DNA of 64,000 nucleotides from the NCBI GenBank assembly GCA_016716135.1, contig JADJWX010000018.1, forward strand, positions 42,909 through 106,908, given 5' to 3'. The notes beneath the pieces were generated by a model. It was not told the DNA's origin. It made no database searches and was given only the letters and a program-made list of their open reading frames with translations. This document shows positions 18,881 to 28,271 of this stretch, piece after piece; the stretch's first letter is position 1, and each line of letters starts with the position of its first letter. Made by a program: the position numbers and the translations under genes. This DNA is from Lewinellaceae bacterium (GTDB taxonomy: Bacteria; Bacteroidota; Bacteroidia; Chitinophagales; Saprospiraceae).

Positions 18881-18921
18881 TTATAGCCACTAATCAACCA
18901 CACGTTTAAACAAATAAAAAA

Positions 18922-19902
18922 ATGAAAACACCCTTTTTGAAAAGTATGCGCTACGCCCTGCTCCTGTTCACCTTGTGGAACGCGACCGCTTGCGCCCACC
19001 TGATTTATCTTGATCAGGCGCAAAATTCATTTAACAAAGGCGCGACCCTGGAAAACAGGGAGCGGGAGAACCTTGGAAAGGCCGGTGACAGTTGGGCATT
19101 TGACCCAATGGCCGGCCAGGAGGCCCTGGTTAATTCCCCGGAAATGTATTATTCCGTTGCCTATGGACAAGTTCGTAAGGCCCTGCAACGTGAGCCCAAA
19201 TTGAAGAAAAATGGCGTATTTTCTACCGCATTGACAATTCGGGCTCTATGCGAGTGGAAACTGGGCGACTATAAGAATGCGGAAGAATCAGCCAAGGAAA
19301 GCCTTAAGGCCATGAAAAGCAATGGCCAAATACGGCTCCCGCGCGACGAAGCCATAATGACAGCCCTACCCGGCCTGATAAAAACCGACCAGGCGTTCGA
19401 TAGTTTCATGGAAATTAAATCGGGTGCTGCCGATGAGCAGGCCCTAACGAATGCCCAGGCAACTGCCGATGCAGCCAAGGCCTACTATCTCAAATTTAAG
19501 GAAAAATTTGTCCTGCATTGGAGCCCAGAGCATCAAAAGGCCTGTTTCGAGTATTATGATACGGCCTATAAAACACCGGGAGTAAACCCGCAAACCCGGC
19601 TATACCTGCTGATCGCTCAGCTGGGCACCGCCAACACCTGGCTTTTTTCGCACGAAAAAATGAATAAGATTTTTGAACGGACCCTGATAAAAAACAACAA
19701 ACCCCGTTGGCCACAAGACGCCGAGTGGATCAAAGGCGAAAGGCAATGGCTGGAGGAAAATTTGTGCCAACACCAAAAGGAAAGTACGCTCCTAATCCAG
19801 ACGTTGGAAGATTTGATGCGCACCCTCGACGATAAAAACCTTGCGGGCGTTGCGGGTAAATGGAAAGAGTTTCTTGTTATTGATGGCCTCTCCTGCCAGT
19901 AG
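18922..19902 (+). CDS. Putative lipoprotein with TPR-like helices, unknown function
   Basis: 326 residues. The N-terminus ends its hydrophobic stretch at ATAC, a plausible lipobox with Cys24, so it is probably a membrane-anchored lipoprotein. The mature part is helical with TPR-like spacing (YGQVRKALQREPKLKKNGVFSTALTIRALCEWKLGDYKNAEESAKESLKAM, about 88-140). It resembles small TPR lipoproteins of Bacteroidota without a named function. The gene starts directly after the interrupted palindromic element, so its native promoter region may be affected by the assembly problem there. Confidence 0.7.
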   Translation: MKTPFLKSMRYALLLFTLWNATACAHLIYLDQAQNSFNKGATLENRERENLGKAGDSWAFDPMAGQEALVNSPEMYYSVAYGQVRKALQREPKLKKNGVFSTALTIRALCEWKLGDYKNAEESAKESLKAMKSNGQIRLPRDEAIMTALPGLIKTDQAFDSFMEIKSGAADEQALTNAQATADAAKAYYLKFKEKFVLHWSPEHQKACFEYYDTAYKTPGVNPQTRLYLLIAQLGTANTWLFSHEKMNKIFERTLIKNNKPRWPQDAEWIKGERQWLEENLCQHQKESTLLIQTLEDLMRTLDDKNLAGVAGKWKEFLVIDGLSCQ

Positions 19903-19925
19903 TGGCTGAAGGGTTTGAGACGGAT

Positions 19926-21518
19926 TTATCTTAAAACAACCGCACACACTGCCTGCGCCACCCGCTGCCCGTCCATCGCTGCCGACAGGATGCCTCCCGC
20001 ATAGCCGGCGCCTTCGCCACAGGGGAAAAGCCCCTGTACATCCGGGTGCATGAGCGTGCCGGGGTCGCGCGGGATGCGCACCGGGGCACTGCTCCGGCTT
20101 TCCGTGCCCACCACGATGGCCTCGTTGGTGTAGTAGCCGCGCATCAGTTGGCCAAATCGGGAGAGCCCGTCGCGGAGGCGTTTGTAAATAAAGGGCGGCA
20201 GCAAATCATAAAGCGGCGCCGGAAAAATGCCCGGGATGTATGAGGTGCCCGGCAAATCAACCGACAGTTTTCCGGCAATAAAATCGGGCAGGCGGAGCGC
20301 CGGTCCGCGCTGGCTGCCATCGCCGGCGGCAAACATCCGGCGCTCCACTTCCGCCTGAAACTCCAGATGGGCAAACACCCCGTGCTTTTCCCAGGCCTTC
20401 AGGTCTTCCGCTTCCACCGAGGTGACCACCCCGGAATTGGCGTATGGGGAGTCGCGGCGGCTCATACTCATGCCGTTCACCACAATCTCACCCGGCGCAG
20501 TAGCCGCCGGCACGATCAGGCCGCCCGGGCACATGCAAAAGGAAAACACCCCCCGCTCCCGAATCTGGCACACCAGGCTGTAGCTGGCTGCCGGCAGGTG
20601 TTCGTTGCGCGGGTTTTGGCGGTATTGAATTTCATCGATCAGCGCTTGCGGATGTTCCACCCGGACGCCCAGCGCGAACGGTTTGGCTTCGATGGCAATG
20701 CCCCGGGCATGCAGGAGCCGGTAGATATCGCGCGCCGAATGGCCGGTAGCCAGAACAACGGCGTCGGCCAGCCATTCGCGGGTAGTTTCGGCTTTTTTTT
20801 CCGGCGAAACCGTTTGCGTGCGAACGCCCTGCACCACGCCGTTTTTCAAGATAAAATCGGTGACCAACTGGCCAAAATGCACCTCTCCGCCGTAGTGCAG
20901 GATGGTTTCCCGGATATTCTGCACCACGCCGGGCAGCTTGTTGGAGCCGATGTGCGGATGCGCCTCACTGAGGATGTCGGATTTGGCGCCGTGCTCCACG
21001 AGCAGGCGCAGGGCTTTTTGCAGGTTGCCGCGCTTGACCGAACGGGTGTACAGTTTGCCGTCGGAATAGGTGCCGGCGCCACCTTCGCCAAAACAATAAT
21101 TGGAGTGCGGGTTTACCTCGTGGAACTGCTGAATGGCGCGCAGGTCGCGGCGGCGGGTCCGCACATCTTTCCCCCGGTCGAGCACGATGGGCTGTACGCC
21201 CTGCTCCAGCAGTTCCAGCGCGGCAAAATAGCCCGCCGGACCTGCCCCTACGATCAGCACCCGGCCCCGGCTGCCGTCGACCGGCCGGTACCCTGACAAG
21301 ATGGCCGGCTCCGGGCTGTACAGTTCACCAGGACCATACACGTCTACCCGCATCCGGAAAACCGGCGTGCGGCTGCGCGCATCCAGCGAAACCTTCAGGA
21401 TTTCGAGGTGGCTGACGGTTTCGGGACGGATGCCGGCCTGCTGCGCGGCTTTTTTCCGCAGCAGGGTTTCGGAATCGCGCTCCTCCGGGTTGAGTACAAG
21501 TTCGAGCGTAGTCGGCAT
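19926..21518 (-). CDS. NAD(P)/FAD-dependent dehydrogenase (COG2509-like)
   Basis: 530 residues. An N-terminal domain of about 85 residues (LEILKVSLDARSRTPVFRMRVDVY) precedes the FAD-binding GRVLIVGAGPAGYFAALELLEQG. The stretch NYCFGEGGAGTYSDGKLYTR and the C-terminal GLFPCGEGAGYAGGILSAAMDG are signatures of the uncharacterised FAD-dependent dehydrogenase group COG2509. The flavin fold is certain; the substrate is unknown. It ends the minus-strand run TonB receptor - TPR protein - dehydrogenase; the TPR gene stops about 21 bases downstream of its start codon's upstream side, so read-through is possible. Confidence 0.9.
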   Translation of the reverse strand: MPTTLELVLNPEERDSETLLRKKAAQQAGIRPETVSHLEILKVSLDARSRTPVFRMRVDVYGPGELYSPEPAILSGYRPVDGSRGRVLIVGAGPAGYFAALELLEQGVQPIVLDRGKDVRTRRRDLRAIQQFHEVNPHSNYCFGEGGAGTYSDGKLYTRSVKRGNLQKALRLLVEHGAKSDILSEAHPHIGSNKLPGVVQNIRETILHYGGEVHFGQLVTDFILKNGVVQGVRTQTVSPEKKAETTREWLADAVVLATGHSARDIYRLLHARGIAIEAKPFALGVRVEHPQALIDEIQYRQNPRNEHLPAASYSLVCQIRERGVFSFCMCPGGLIVPAATAPGEIVVNGMSMSRRDSPYANSGVVTSVEAEDLKAWEKHGVFAHLEFQAEVERRMFAAGDGSQRGPALRLPDFIAGKLSVDLPGTSYIPGIFPAPLYDLLPPFIYKRLRDGLSRFGQLMRGYYTNEAIVVGTESRSSAPVRIPRDPGTLMHPDVQGLFPCGEGAGYAGGILSAAMDGQRVAQAVCAVVLR

Positions 21519-21539
21519 TTTTTGTTGAGCAACCCGGAG

Positions 21540-22187
21540 TTACTGTTTCCGGGCCATTTCTAAAATGTAGTCGTTGGCGCTTTTGCCCCAGCTCGGGTGA
21601 ATGGATGAAGCCGGTTTAAACGCTGCGAATTTTTCATCAGCGAGTTCCATCAGTTCTTTCCCTTTCACCGGGTCGCCGCCCCATTGGGCCGGGGTGAAGA
21701 ACAGGCTCATGCCCTTGTTCATGTACACCCGCGGGTTTTCCGGATCCAGTGCCATGGCTTTTTCAAGGGTCATAGCGGCCTCGGGGCCGTATTTCTGCCC
21801 ATTCACCATGGGGTTGATCCGGATACGCATACCGGCGGCCATGCTTTTCAGGACGTAAATTTCGGAGTTGTCGGGGTTGAGCGAATCGGCTACAGCGATA
21901 TTGCGCTCGGCTTTTTCGCAAAGCGCTTCGTATTTGGAAGGGTCCTGGTCCATGTTGAAAATCATCGCCTGACAGAGGGCCACGTAGTAGGGCGGCAGCC
22001 ACTCGCCGGTTTCTTTTTGCGCGATGCGCTCAAACATATTTGATTTGGCAAGCCACTGGTCGCCCGTGCTCAGGGTGTCCATGCCGGCGAGTGCCTTTTC
22101 CATGGCCGCAACATACTTCGGATTCGACTGCGCCTGAATACCGGCTGCGGAAGCCAGCAGGAGCAGGATAACTACGGTGTTTTTCAT
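21540..22187 (-). CDS. Periplasmic TPR-containing protein
   Basis: 215 residues with a signal peptide (MKNTVVILLLLASAAGIQAQS). Helix pairs with TPR character are seen at about 100-165 (AERNIAVADSLNPDNSEIYVLKSMAAGM, AAMTLEKAMALDPENPRVYMNKGMSLFF). It begins 18 bases after the TonB receptor stop on the same strand, so it is very likely its operon partner. A periplasmic helper for the receptor is an inference. No catalytic motif. Confidence 0.8.
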   Translation of the reverse strand: MKNTVVILLLLASAAGIQAQSNPKYVAAMEKALAGMDTLSTGDQWLAKSNMFERIAQKETGEWLPPYYVALCQAMIFNMDQDPSKYEALCEKAERNIAVADSLNPDNSEIYVLKSMAAGMRIRINPMVNGQKYGPEAAMTLEKAMALDPENPRVYMNKGMSLFFTPAQWGGDPVKGKELMELADEKFAAFKPASSIHPSWGKSANDYILEMARKQ

Positions 22188-22205
22188 AGTGGTGATTTTA
22201 TTTTG

Positions 22206-24377
22206 TTAAAGTTGATTGTCCAGCACTTCCTGGCGCCGGTCGGTGCCCCAGCTGAAAAACGCCCCAACAAAGAAAAATTGTTTTGCCGCAGGCGAAATTT
22301 CCGTACGCATGGTGCCGTCGGGGGAATACCGGTAGTCGAACACCTGGTTTTGGCGCAGCACATTTTGCACACTCAACACAAACACCGTGAATGCGCCCCG
22401 GATGGTGGTGAGGTAGCTGGCGCTCAGGCTGAGGTTGTGGTAATCGGGGGTCCGGTCTGCCAGAAATTCCGATTCCGGCCGGTTGGGATTGAAAAAGGGC
22501 CGGCCGGTGGCGTAGTTATAACTCAGGCTGAGGCTGGAGGTGATGTTTGGAAAAAACTTTTTGACCACCAGGGTCGACACGTGGTTGGCGGCATAGCCCG
22601 GCTGCGCTTCAACCGGGTACCATTGAAACTGCCGTTTTGTATCGAGCCAGGAATACGACAGCCAGAAGTCCATGTTTTTCAGACTTTTTTTGTCCCGGTA
22701 AAAAAATTCAATCCCCTGGGCATAGCCTGTGCCGTCGTTGCGCAAAGCGCCCCGCGTGGTGACCAGGTCGCGGTATTTTTTGTAAAAACCTTCCACACGG
22801 AAGGTGCGCTCGTTGAAAATGTACTGGTAATTGAGGATAAAATGCTCGGCGCGCTGGTAGCCGGGTATTTGCCCGTACTGGTTTTGCCAGCGCAGGAGGC
22901 TGTCGCCTTTTTGGTAAAAATGCCCCCAGGCAAAGGAAACCTGGTCGCCGTCGCCCAGTTTGTAGGCCAGCGACACCCGGGGCGACACCCGCGCCTGCTC
23001 CAGCAAACTGGAGTGTTCGGCCCGGAGGCCCAGGCGGGCCACCAGTTTGGTGGTCATGTACAGGTCGGTTTCGACAAAGCCGGCGCTGTAGCGGTCGTTG
23101 AAATCGGAGGCGCCGAAGTAGCGGTTTTCAAATTCCTCATGGCCAAACTGCATTTCTCCGCCAAAGCGCAGGCTCGTCAGGCGGCCGAAAAAACGCGTGG
23201 CTACCGCCCGAAACTGCCCGAAGCTATTGCGCAGGAAAAACGTATCGGGCGAGATGTTGCTCGTGTTAAACGAGGTGCCGATGTTGTTCCAGTCGCGCGA
23301 GAAAGAAGTACCCAGTTGCAGTTTCCAGTGTTCGCCCAGGAGGTCGGACCAGCTGAGGTTGGTGTACATGTTGTGGTTTTTGACCGAAAAGCCGAACGTG
23401 TTGCCGTCGGGGGCGTCGATGTTGAATCCTACCCGGCCCCAATTGTAGTAGCCGTAAAATTTCAGGAGGCCCGTGTTGCCGGTTTTTTGGCGAAAAAATG
23501 CCTCGGTACCGACCGATTCGGGTTTTTGGGTAAAGTCGGGCGTTTCTTTTATCAACCAGAAATAGGGCGCCAGGTTGGAATAGTTGACGCTGCCGCCGAC
23601 AGACCGGCGTTTGTCGCGCGACAGCTGAACCTGCCCAAAGCCGATCCCGACACTCGACAGTGCCCCGGTTCCGGCCGAGCGGTCAGGCAGGTCGGCCGAT
23701 TCGAGCACCAGGGCCGACGACATACCCTGGCCGTATTGCGCCGAGTAGCCGCCGGTACTGAACACGGTGCCTTTGAACAGGAAGGGGTTGAAACGGCCGC
23801 GGGAAGCGTAGTCGGGTGAGCTGGCAAAAAAGGGATTGCGGACCAGCATGCCGTCGATAAAGGTCGGTGCTTCGGAGCCCGAACCACCGCGCACAAACAG
23901 GCCTTCCACATCACCGGTAGATACCTGGGCGCCGGGCAGGGTTTTCATGGCCCCGTAGATATCGCCGCCGGCGGATGCGGTGGTCACGATGTCGAGCGGT
24001 TTGAGCACCGTCACTTTTTTTTCATCGCTGGCCTCGAAGGCGCCGGCGGAGATGACCACGACTTTCAGTTCGTTGAAGGATTCCCGCATAACTGGGTTGA
24101 ATTCCAGCACGCCACCGGAAAGCGTTACCTGCTGCACCACCGAGTCGAAACCGAGGTAGGTGACTTGCAGGGTTTGCGGGCCGGTTTCTTCCGTTTCAAA
24201 TTCGAAGGCGCCGTTGGCATCGGCCGTAGCGCCGTCGTAGGTATCGCGCAGGAGAATGTTGGCGCCGGGCAGGGCATTTTTGGAGACGTCGGTTACCCGG
24301 CCTTTGATCAGGGTGGTTTGTGCGGAAAGGGAAAAGGTTAAACAGGTAAAAAATGCGAGGAGGCATGGTGTTTTCAT
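22206..24377 (-). CDS. TonB-dependent outer-membrane receptor with carboxypeptidase-like regulatory domain
   Basis: 723 residues from the ATG at 24377, where a signal peptide begins (MKTPCLLAFFTCLTFSLSAQ); the open frame up to 24563 lacks features. Residues about 21-105 form a CarboxypepD_reg-like domain (LIKGRVTDVSKNALPGANILLRDTY). The plug follows (DIYGAMKTLPGAQVSTGDVEGLFVRGGSGSEAPTFIDGMLV), then a barrel rich in aromatic strands. It is shorter than SusC-type receptors and no SusD gene is present, so polysaccharide uptake of the Sus type is not supported; substrate unknown. The downstream TPR gene is probably in the same operon. Confidence 0.92.
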   Translation of the reverse strand: MKTPCLLAFFTCLTFSLSAQTTLIKGRVTDVSKNALPGANILLRDTYDGATADANGAFEFETEETGPQTLQVTYLGFDSVVQQVTLSGGVLEFNPVMRESFNELKVVVISAGAFEASDEKKVTVLKPLDIVTTASAGGDIYGAMKTLPGAQVSTGDVEGLFVRGGSGSEAPTFIDGMLVRNPFFASSPDYASRGRFNPFLFKGTVFSTGGYSAQYGQGMSSALVLESADLPDRSAGTGALSSVGIGFGQVQLSRDKRRSVGGSVNYSNLAPYFWLIKETPDFTQKPESVGTEAFFRQKTGNTGLLKFYGYYNWGRVGFNIDAPDGNTFGFSVKNHNMYTNLSWSDLLGEHWKLQLGTSFSRDWNNIGTSFNTSNISPDTFFLRNSFGQFRAVATRFFGRLTSLRFGGEMQFGHEEFENRYFGASDFNDRYSAGFVETDLYMTTKLVARLGLRAEHSSLLEQARVSPRVSLAYKLGDGDQVSFAWGHFYQKGDSLLRWQNQYGQIPGYQRAEHFILNYQYIFNERTFRVEGFYKKYRDLVTTRGALRNDGTGYAQGIEFFYRDKKSLKNMDFWLSYSWLDTKRQFQWYPVEAQPGYAANHVSTLVVKKFFPNITSSLSLSYNYATGRPFFNPNRPESEFLADRTPDYHNLSLSASYLTTIRGAFTVFVLSVQNVLRQNQVFDYRYSPDGTMRTEISPAAKQFFFVGAFFSWGTDRRQEVLDNQL

Positions 24378-24575
24378 GTACTTGTGTTGCGGTGCGTAGC
24401 CGTCCAATATATTGTGGGGAGGGTGCGTATTTGCGGGTGCATAGTTCGGGGAAAATCCGGTTCGGACGCGGGAAATATCTTCAAAACCTGTTTTTGAGCC
24501 GACGAATTGGCCGGTAGTTCGGTATTTTGTTCGCTCAACAACCACGTTCCGTAGCAAAGCCAACAGCGCGTAAAA

Positions 24576-24845
24576 ATGATTGGCGCTTTAAACAGTTTCC
24601 GTATGGATTTCAATACCAACGCCCTGCCCAAACTGCTCCTCACAGCCGGCGTACTGCTCATCGTGCTGGGCCTGCTTGCCTGGGCCCTTCAGGGCCGCCT
24701 GGGCTGGCTTGGGCGACTGCCGGGCGATATCCGCATTGAGCGGGAAAATTTCCGGTTTTATTTCCCGATTACCACGATGATCCTCCTGAGCCTGGCGCTG
24801 AGTGCAGTGCTGTGGCTGGTGCGGCGGGTGTGGCCGGGTGGGTAA
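24576..24845 (+). CDS. DUF2905 family small membrane protein
   Basis: 89 residues (80 if the ATG at 24603 is used, which fits the family start better). Two membrane helices flank the diagnostic cytoplasmic loop LGRLPGDIRIERENFRFYFPITT. This is the DUF2905 pattern, widespread and of unknown function. It stands alone, divergent from the TonB receptor. Confidence 0.88.
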   Translation: MIGALNSFRMDFNTNALPKLLLTAGVLLIVLGLLAWALQGRLGWLGRLPGDIRIERENFRFYFPITTMILLSLALSAVLWLVRRVWPGG

Positions 24846-25248
24846 AAAATACGTACTCCGATAATTGTAGTTTGACGTGCGTACGAGAAATGTTCGACCT
24901 CTCTTGATTGATTCGACACCTGTGGCATTCCGAATGGAGTTTCCGGTAGGCTTTTGGCTGGAATGAGGCTTGGGGAAATACTGAACCTGCGCGGGTGTGC
25001 CGCTTTTCAAATTTCCAATTTCCAATCTGACATTTCAAATTAAAAAAACCGCACAAAGCGGTAAGCCCCTTTTCAAATTGACATTTGAAAAGAAAAATTG
25101 GAAGACGGAAAAGTTGTACGTCCCTTGTTCCCGTGCAGGTGATCAAAATCATACGGGAAGAGATCGGCAGGCAGCGTTATTTTAAGAAATATGACTATAA
25201 ATTGGTTTGTTGAATTTCTCCAGGCCGCTGCCCGCCAAACCTCCGCTT
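24846..25248. other. Intergenic region with imperfect inverted repeats
   Basis: About 400 bases without a supported gene. At 25008-25105 there are several copies of TTTTCAAATT in both orientations and a CCGC-ACAAA-GCGG hairpin in the middle, reminiscent of the AT-rich core of palindromic elements E1-E4 but without their terminal repeats. Relationship uncertain. Confidence 0.4.
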
Positions 25249-26022
25249 ATGAAAACATCTAGCTGGATTACTCTTATCGGTGTTGTATGTATCGTTTTTG
25301 GGGTGTTGGGCGTCTTGGAAGCCTATCTCATGTTGAGTATGGGGGGGATTTCTGGAATAGGGTCCACAGCAGGAAAGTCCCAAACATCTATATGGATACA
25401 GTATGTCAACTACTTCGGCAATTTTGTGGACGTATTGTACCTCCTGGCCGGGGTCTTTTTCCTACAAAAAGCATCCTTTTCGCTGCGCCTGATATACACG
25501 GTGCTCATCTTGAGTATAGTGTCCGGAATCGCGCCCTGGATGGTGGTGAGTTGGCAAAACGGATCGTTTTTCAAGTTCAACCTTTTCGTCCTCATAGGTC
25601 CAATTATCGATGTGCTGCTACTCGTCGGGGTTTATCGCATTCGCAACTATTATTGGACTGAGCCCAACCATGTTGTCTATGTCGTGGGGGCAGCCGCCCG
25701 TACGCCGCAGCAATTGGGAATCATATCACTTGTCGGATTGGTCTTTTTTCTAATACCCCTCAGTATTTTCAGTTGGTGGGTACACGTTGCCGGATTAGGT
25801 AAGCCGCATATGGAGGCGGTGGAACTTTACCACAGTTATTTGCCCGAGTTTTTGCGTACACGGTACAGCACAGGTTACCTGAGTCTGGCATGCTGTCTGG
25901 CGGGGATATTGAGCAGTAGTATTGGGTTAAAATTATCCGGAGTTGGCTGGAAGATCCTGAATATAGCCGTTATGGCAGGCTGTATTGTTTTGTTGTTGCT
26001 GAATTCGTTTTCACTGATGTAA
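25249..26022 (+). CDS. Multi-pass membrane protein, unknown function
   Basis: 257 residues from ATG 25249, chosen because it opens directly with a membrane helix (MKTSSWITLIGVVCIVFGVLG); an ATG at 25207 would add 14 residues. About seven hydrophobic helices are seen (for example YVNYFGNFVDVLYLLAGVFFL, FNLFVLIGPIIDVLLLVGVY, ILNIAVMAGCIVLLLLNSF). No family recognised. The next small membrane gene starts 31 bases after its stop. Confidence 0.7.
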   Translation: MKTSSWITLIGVVCIVFGVLGVLEAYLMLSMGGISGIGSTAGKSQTSIWIQYVNYFGNFVDVLYLLAGVFFLQKASFSLRLIYTVLILSIVSGIAPWMVVSWQNGSFFKFNLFVLIGPIIDVLLLVGVYRIRNYYWTEPNHVVYVVGAAARTPQQLGIISLVGLVFFLIPLSIFSWWVHVAGLGKPHMEAVELYHSYLPEFLRTRYSTGYLSLACCLAGILSSSIGLKLSGVGWKILNIAVMAGCIVLLLLNSFSLM

Positions 26023-26053
26023 TCTGATTTTTTAACAATTAAACTGGTAGACA

Positions 26054-26557
26054 ATGAGATCGCCAACTTCGTACCGTGTTTTACGAATCTTCAGCTTGCT
26101 ATTTTTTATCCTGTGGGTTATGCCGGGCAATGCCTCCCTGGAATACAAGCCGGGCACGGCTGGCGAAAAGAGCAGCCGGATTGAATTAAATGCGAGGCAC
26201 ACGAAAGCCCGCTCGGGGAAAGTGGGTTTTTTCCAAAAAATCAGGATGTTTAAATCGCTGAAAAAGGCGTTGAAAAAGGCCGCTGCTGCGGAAGGCGACA
26301 AGGCCAGCCCGCTGGCCCGCGCTTCATTGATTCTGTTTATCGGAAGCTTTGTTGTGGGCTTTATTCCGGCCACATTTTTTTCGATAGTTTCCTCTTTGGC
26401 ATTTCTGCTCAGTGTTATTTTCGCTTTCATTGTGTTGTTTTCTGAAGGTAATCGCAAATCGAAGGCTATCGCTAAAACCGTGTTGATAATTGCCGGAATT
26501 TTTGTAATCCTCAGTCTTGCAGTCATTGCGGTAATCCTTGCTACCTGGGCAGGGTAA
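26054..26557 (+). CDS. Small membrane protein, unknown function
   Basis: 167 residues. The N-terminus has a signal peptide or membrane helix (IFSLLFFILWVMPGNAS), then a basic amphipathic stretch (KIRMFKSLKKALKKAAAAEG, about 57-76) and two or three membrane helices (ILFIGSFVVGFIPATFFSIV, LAFLLSVIFAFIVLF, VLIIAGIFVILSLAVIAVILA). The build resembles small envelope proteins of Bacteroidota of unknown role. Probably co-transcribed with the preceding membrane gene. Confidence 0.65.
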   Translation: MRSPTSYRVLRIFSLLFFILWVMPGNASLEYKPGTAGEKSSRIELNARHTKARSGKVGFFQKIRMFKSLKKALKKAAAAEGDKASPLARASLILFIGSFVVGFIPATFFSIVSSLAFLLSVIFAFIVLFSEGNRKSKAIAKTVLIIAGIFVILSLAVIAVILATWAG

Positions 26558-26570
26558 GTACAGCAAAATA

Positions 26571-27860
26571 TTATACCAAATCCTCCTTCCGCCGCTGCTT
26601 CACGGCGTTAAAAATGGCGAGTTGTTTTTTGGCAATGCCGGTCCAGCCGAAATTTCGGCGGGCAAAGCGGGCGCCTTCCACCGAAAGCTGATGCGCCAGC
26701 CCGGGGTAAAGCATGGGCATGGCCATGAGTGCGCCCAACTCGGCCGGGCGGTTGGGGTCGGCGTACAGGGCATGCTGGCCGAAACCGATGAGATCGATCA
26801 GGCCGCCATGCACAGTGATTACCGTGGGTGTGCCGCAAGCCATCGCCTCGATCGCCACCATGCCGAAGGGTTCGTAGCGCGAGGGCATGACAAACACAGC
26901 GGCGGTCCGGTAGTAGTTGCTGAGGTCTTCGTCCGGCACGTAGTTCACCCATTTGATTTTGTCAACTATACCCAGCGCTTCGGCTTGTTTCCTGAGTTTG
27001 GCAATGCCTTTTTTGTCGCGCTCCGAGCCTTCCCCGCCGATGGCAGCCACCAGGCGCGCATCGGGCACCAGGTCGAACAAGACCGGCAGCGCCTTGAGCA
27101 GCAGGTCGTAGCCTTTGTTGTGCGCCATGCGCCCCAGGGTGAGCACGTCGTGGGGTTGAATGTCGTAGCGCTCCTGCAACTTTTTGAGGTCTTCCTGCCG
27201 GACCGGGGAAAACTGGTTTTCATCCATGCCGGGGGGCACCACCGTCAGGCGGCGTTCGAGCAGGTCGTAGTGTTTGAACAACAGTTCGGCCTGTGGTTCG
27301 GTGGTAGCGATCACGTGGTCGCACATCTGGTACACCAGAAACTCTTTGCGAATGCGCTCCCTGAACCGGTATTTGCGCTCCATTTCGGCAGCATCCATAT
27401 CGGCGCCCATGTTTTGTTCTTTCCACCAGCCCAGGGAGTGCGGGGTGTGCACATGGGCAATTTCCAGGCCTTCGGCAATTTTCTGGCCGGCCCAGCCGGC
27501 ATCCCAGTAGTGGGAGTACACGATATCGTATTGGTGGCGCCGGAGCCGGACAGCCGAAAGCAGGTTAGTCACAAAATCGGAAATATGATCGTGCATGTCT
27601 TCCTTACGCACGAAGTCGTCGCCGCCAAACGGGATACGCCATACGCGCAGGTTTTCATTGACAACATCAAACTCCGGCTGGCCTTCAAAACGGCGGGTAA
27701 CCACATCCACATGTAGCCCCAGGCGACTAAAGCGCTTGGCCAGTTCGAGCACATACACGACCTGGCCGCCGGTGTCGGGCTTGCCCAACTCGGGCTCCGC
27801 GCTCACATAGCCGTGCAGGGAAATCATCAGGATGCTGTTGGTAGAATCAGTGTATGGCAT
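26571..27860 (-). CDS. GT4 glycosyltransferase, sucrose-phosphate synthase-like
   Basis: 429 residues. The opening MISLHGYVSAEPELGKPDTGGQVVYVLELAKRF is the signature of sucrose synthase and sucrose-phosphate synthase-type GT4 enzymes, which join a nucleotide-sugar glucose to fructose 6-phosphate. Further GT-B features are HVHTPHSLGWWK, VVPPGMDENQF, LGRMAHNKGYDLLL and the EX7E motif in YEPFGMVAIEAMACGTPTV. The next gene upstream carries a sucrose-phosphate-phosphatase-like domain, strongly supporting a sucrose (or related non-reducing sugar) pathway; another acceptor is possible. Dispersed repeat copy 2 lies between the two genes. Confidence 0.85.
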   Translation of the reverse strand: MPYTDSTNSILMISLHGYVSAEPELGKPDTGGQVVYVLELAKRFSRLGLHVDVVTRRFEGQPEFDVVNENLRVWRIPFGGDDFVRKEDMHDHISDFVTNLLSAVRLRRHQYDIVYSHYWDAGWAGQKIAEGLEIAHVHTPHSLGWWKEQNMGADMDAAEMERKYRFRERIRKEFLVYQMCDHVIATTEPQAELLFKHYDLLERRLTVVPPGMDENQFSPVRQEDLKKLQERYDIQPHDVLTLGRMAHNKGYDLLLKALPVLFDLVPDARLVAAIGGEGSERDKKGIAKLRKQAEALGIVDKIKWVNYVPDEDLSNYYRTAAVFVMPSRYEPFGMVAIEAMACGTPTVITVHGGLIDLIGFGQHALYADPNRPAELGALMAMPMLYPGLAHQLSVEGARFARRNFGWTGIAKKQLAIFNAVKQRRKEDLV

Positions 27861-27942
27861 GGTTCTAATTTTGTTTGTTGTAATTATTCTGCAAAGTGAT
27901 TTGAACTAATACATTGGCATTAATCCGAAAATTACCCTAAGT

Positions 27943-28153
27943 GGAATCAAATCCGCGTTTATCAGCGTCTTCGCCGCAGGCGAATCCGCGCTATCCGCGT
28001 TCCAATCGCTCTACGTTGATATCCCTTCTTTGGATTTCCCGACGAACAGGAATAGCACGCGGATGAGGCGGATTCGCCTGCGGCGAAACGCGGATTTTCG
28101 CGGATTTGATTCCGCCTAGGGCAGGTTAGGCGACTAAAGGTTAAATCACCTCA
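27943..28153. repeat. Dispersed ~200-bp inverted-repeat element, copy 2
   Basis: Terminal repeats GGAATCAAATCCGCG and CGCGGATTTGATTCC. It follows copy 1 (5939-6142) base for base over most of its length, including GAACAGGAATAG(A/C)ACGCGGATGAGGCGGATT and the trailing TTAAATCACCTCA. The internal CGCCGCAGGCG replaces copy 1's TGCCGAAGGCG with a matching change on the opposite arm (TTCGCCTGCGGCGAA against TTTGCCTTCGGCAAA), so pairing is preserved. Confidence 0.82.
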
Positions 28154-28265
28154 AAATGTAAAATCCAAAAGTTAAAAATTGAGTTCCTGTGAACGGAATT
28201 TGGGCGCCATTGACGCCTTGCCGGATTATGTGTGCCAACAATTCCCTTTAGACTTTTACATTTTG
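28152..28265. repeat. Inverted repeat pair enclosing ~90 bases
   Basis: CAAAATGTAAAA at 28152-28163 and its exact complement TTTTACATTTTG at 28254-28265 bracket a stretch without a gene, directly after dispersed repeat copy 2 and before the stop of the phosphatase-glycosidase gene. Confidence 0.5.
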
Positions 28266-28271
28266 TCTTTT

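Noticed and set aside
22203..23819. 538-residue frame antisense to the TonB receptor
   Set aside because: Composition is that of a reverse-complement shadow and it has no domain; the receptor frame is convincing.
22206..24377. SusC/polysaccharide-utilisation locus
   Set aside because: The receptor is shorter than SusC proteins, and there is no SusD, glycoside hydrolase or sigma/anti-sigma pair beside it.
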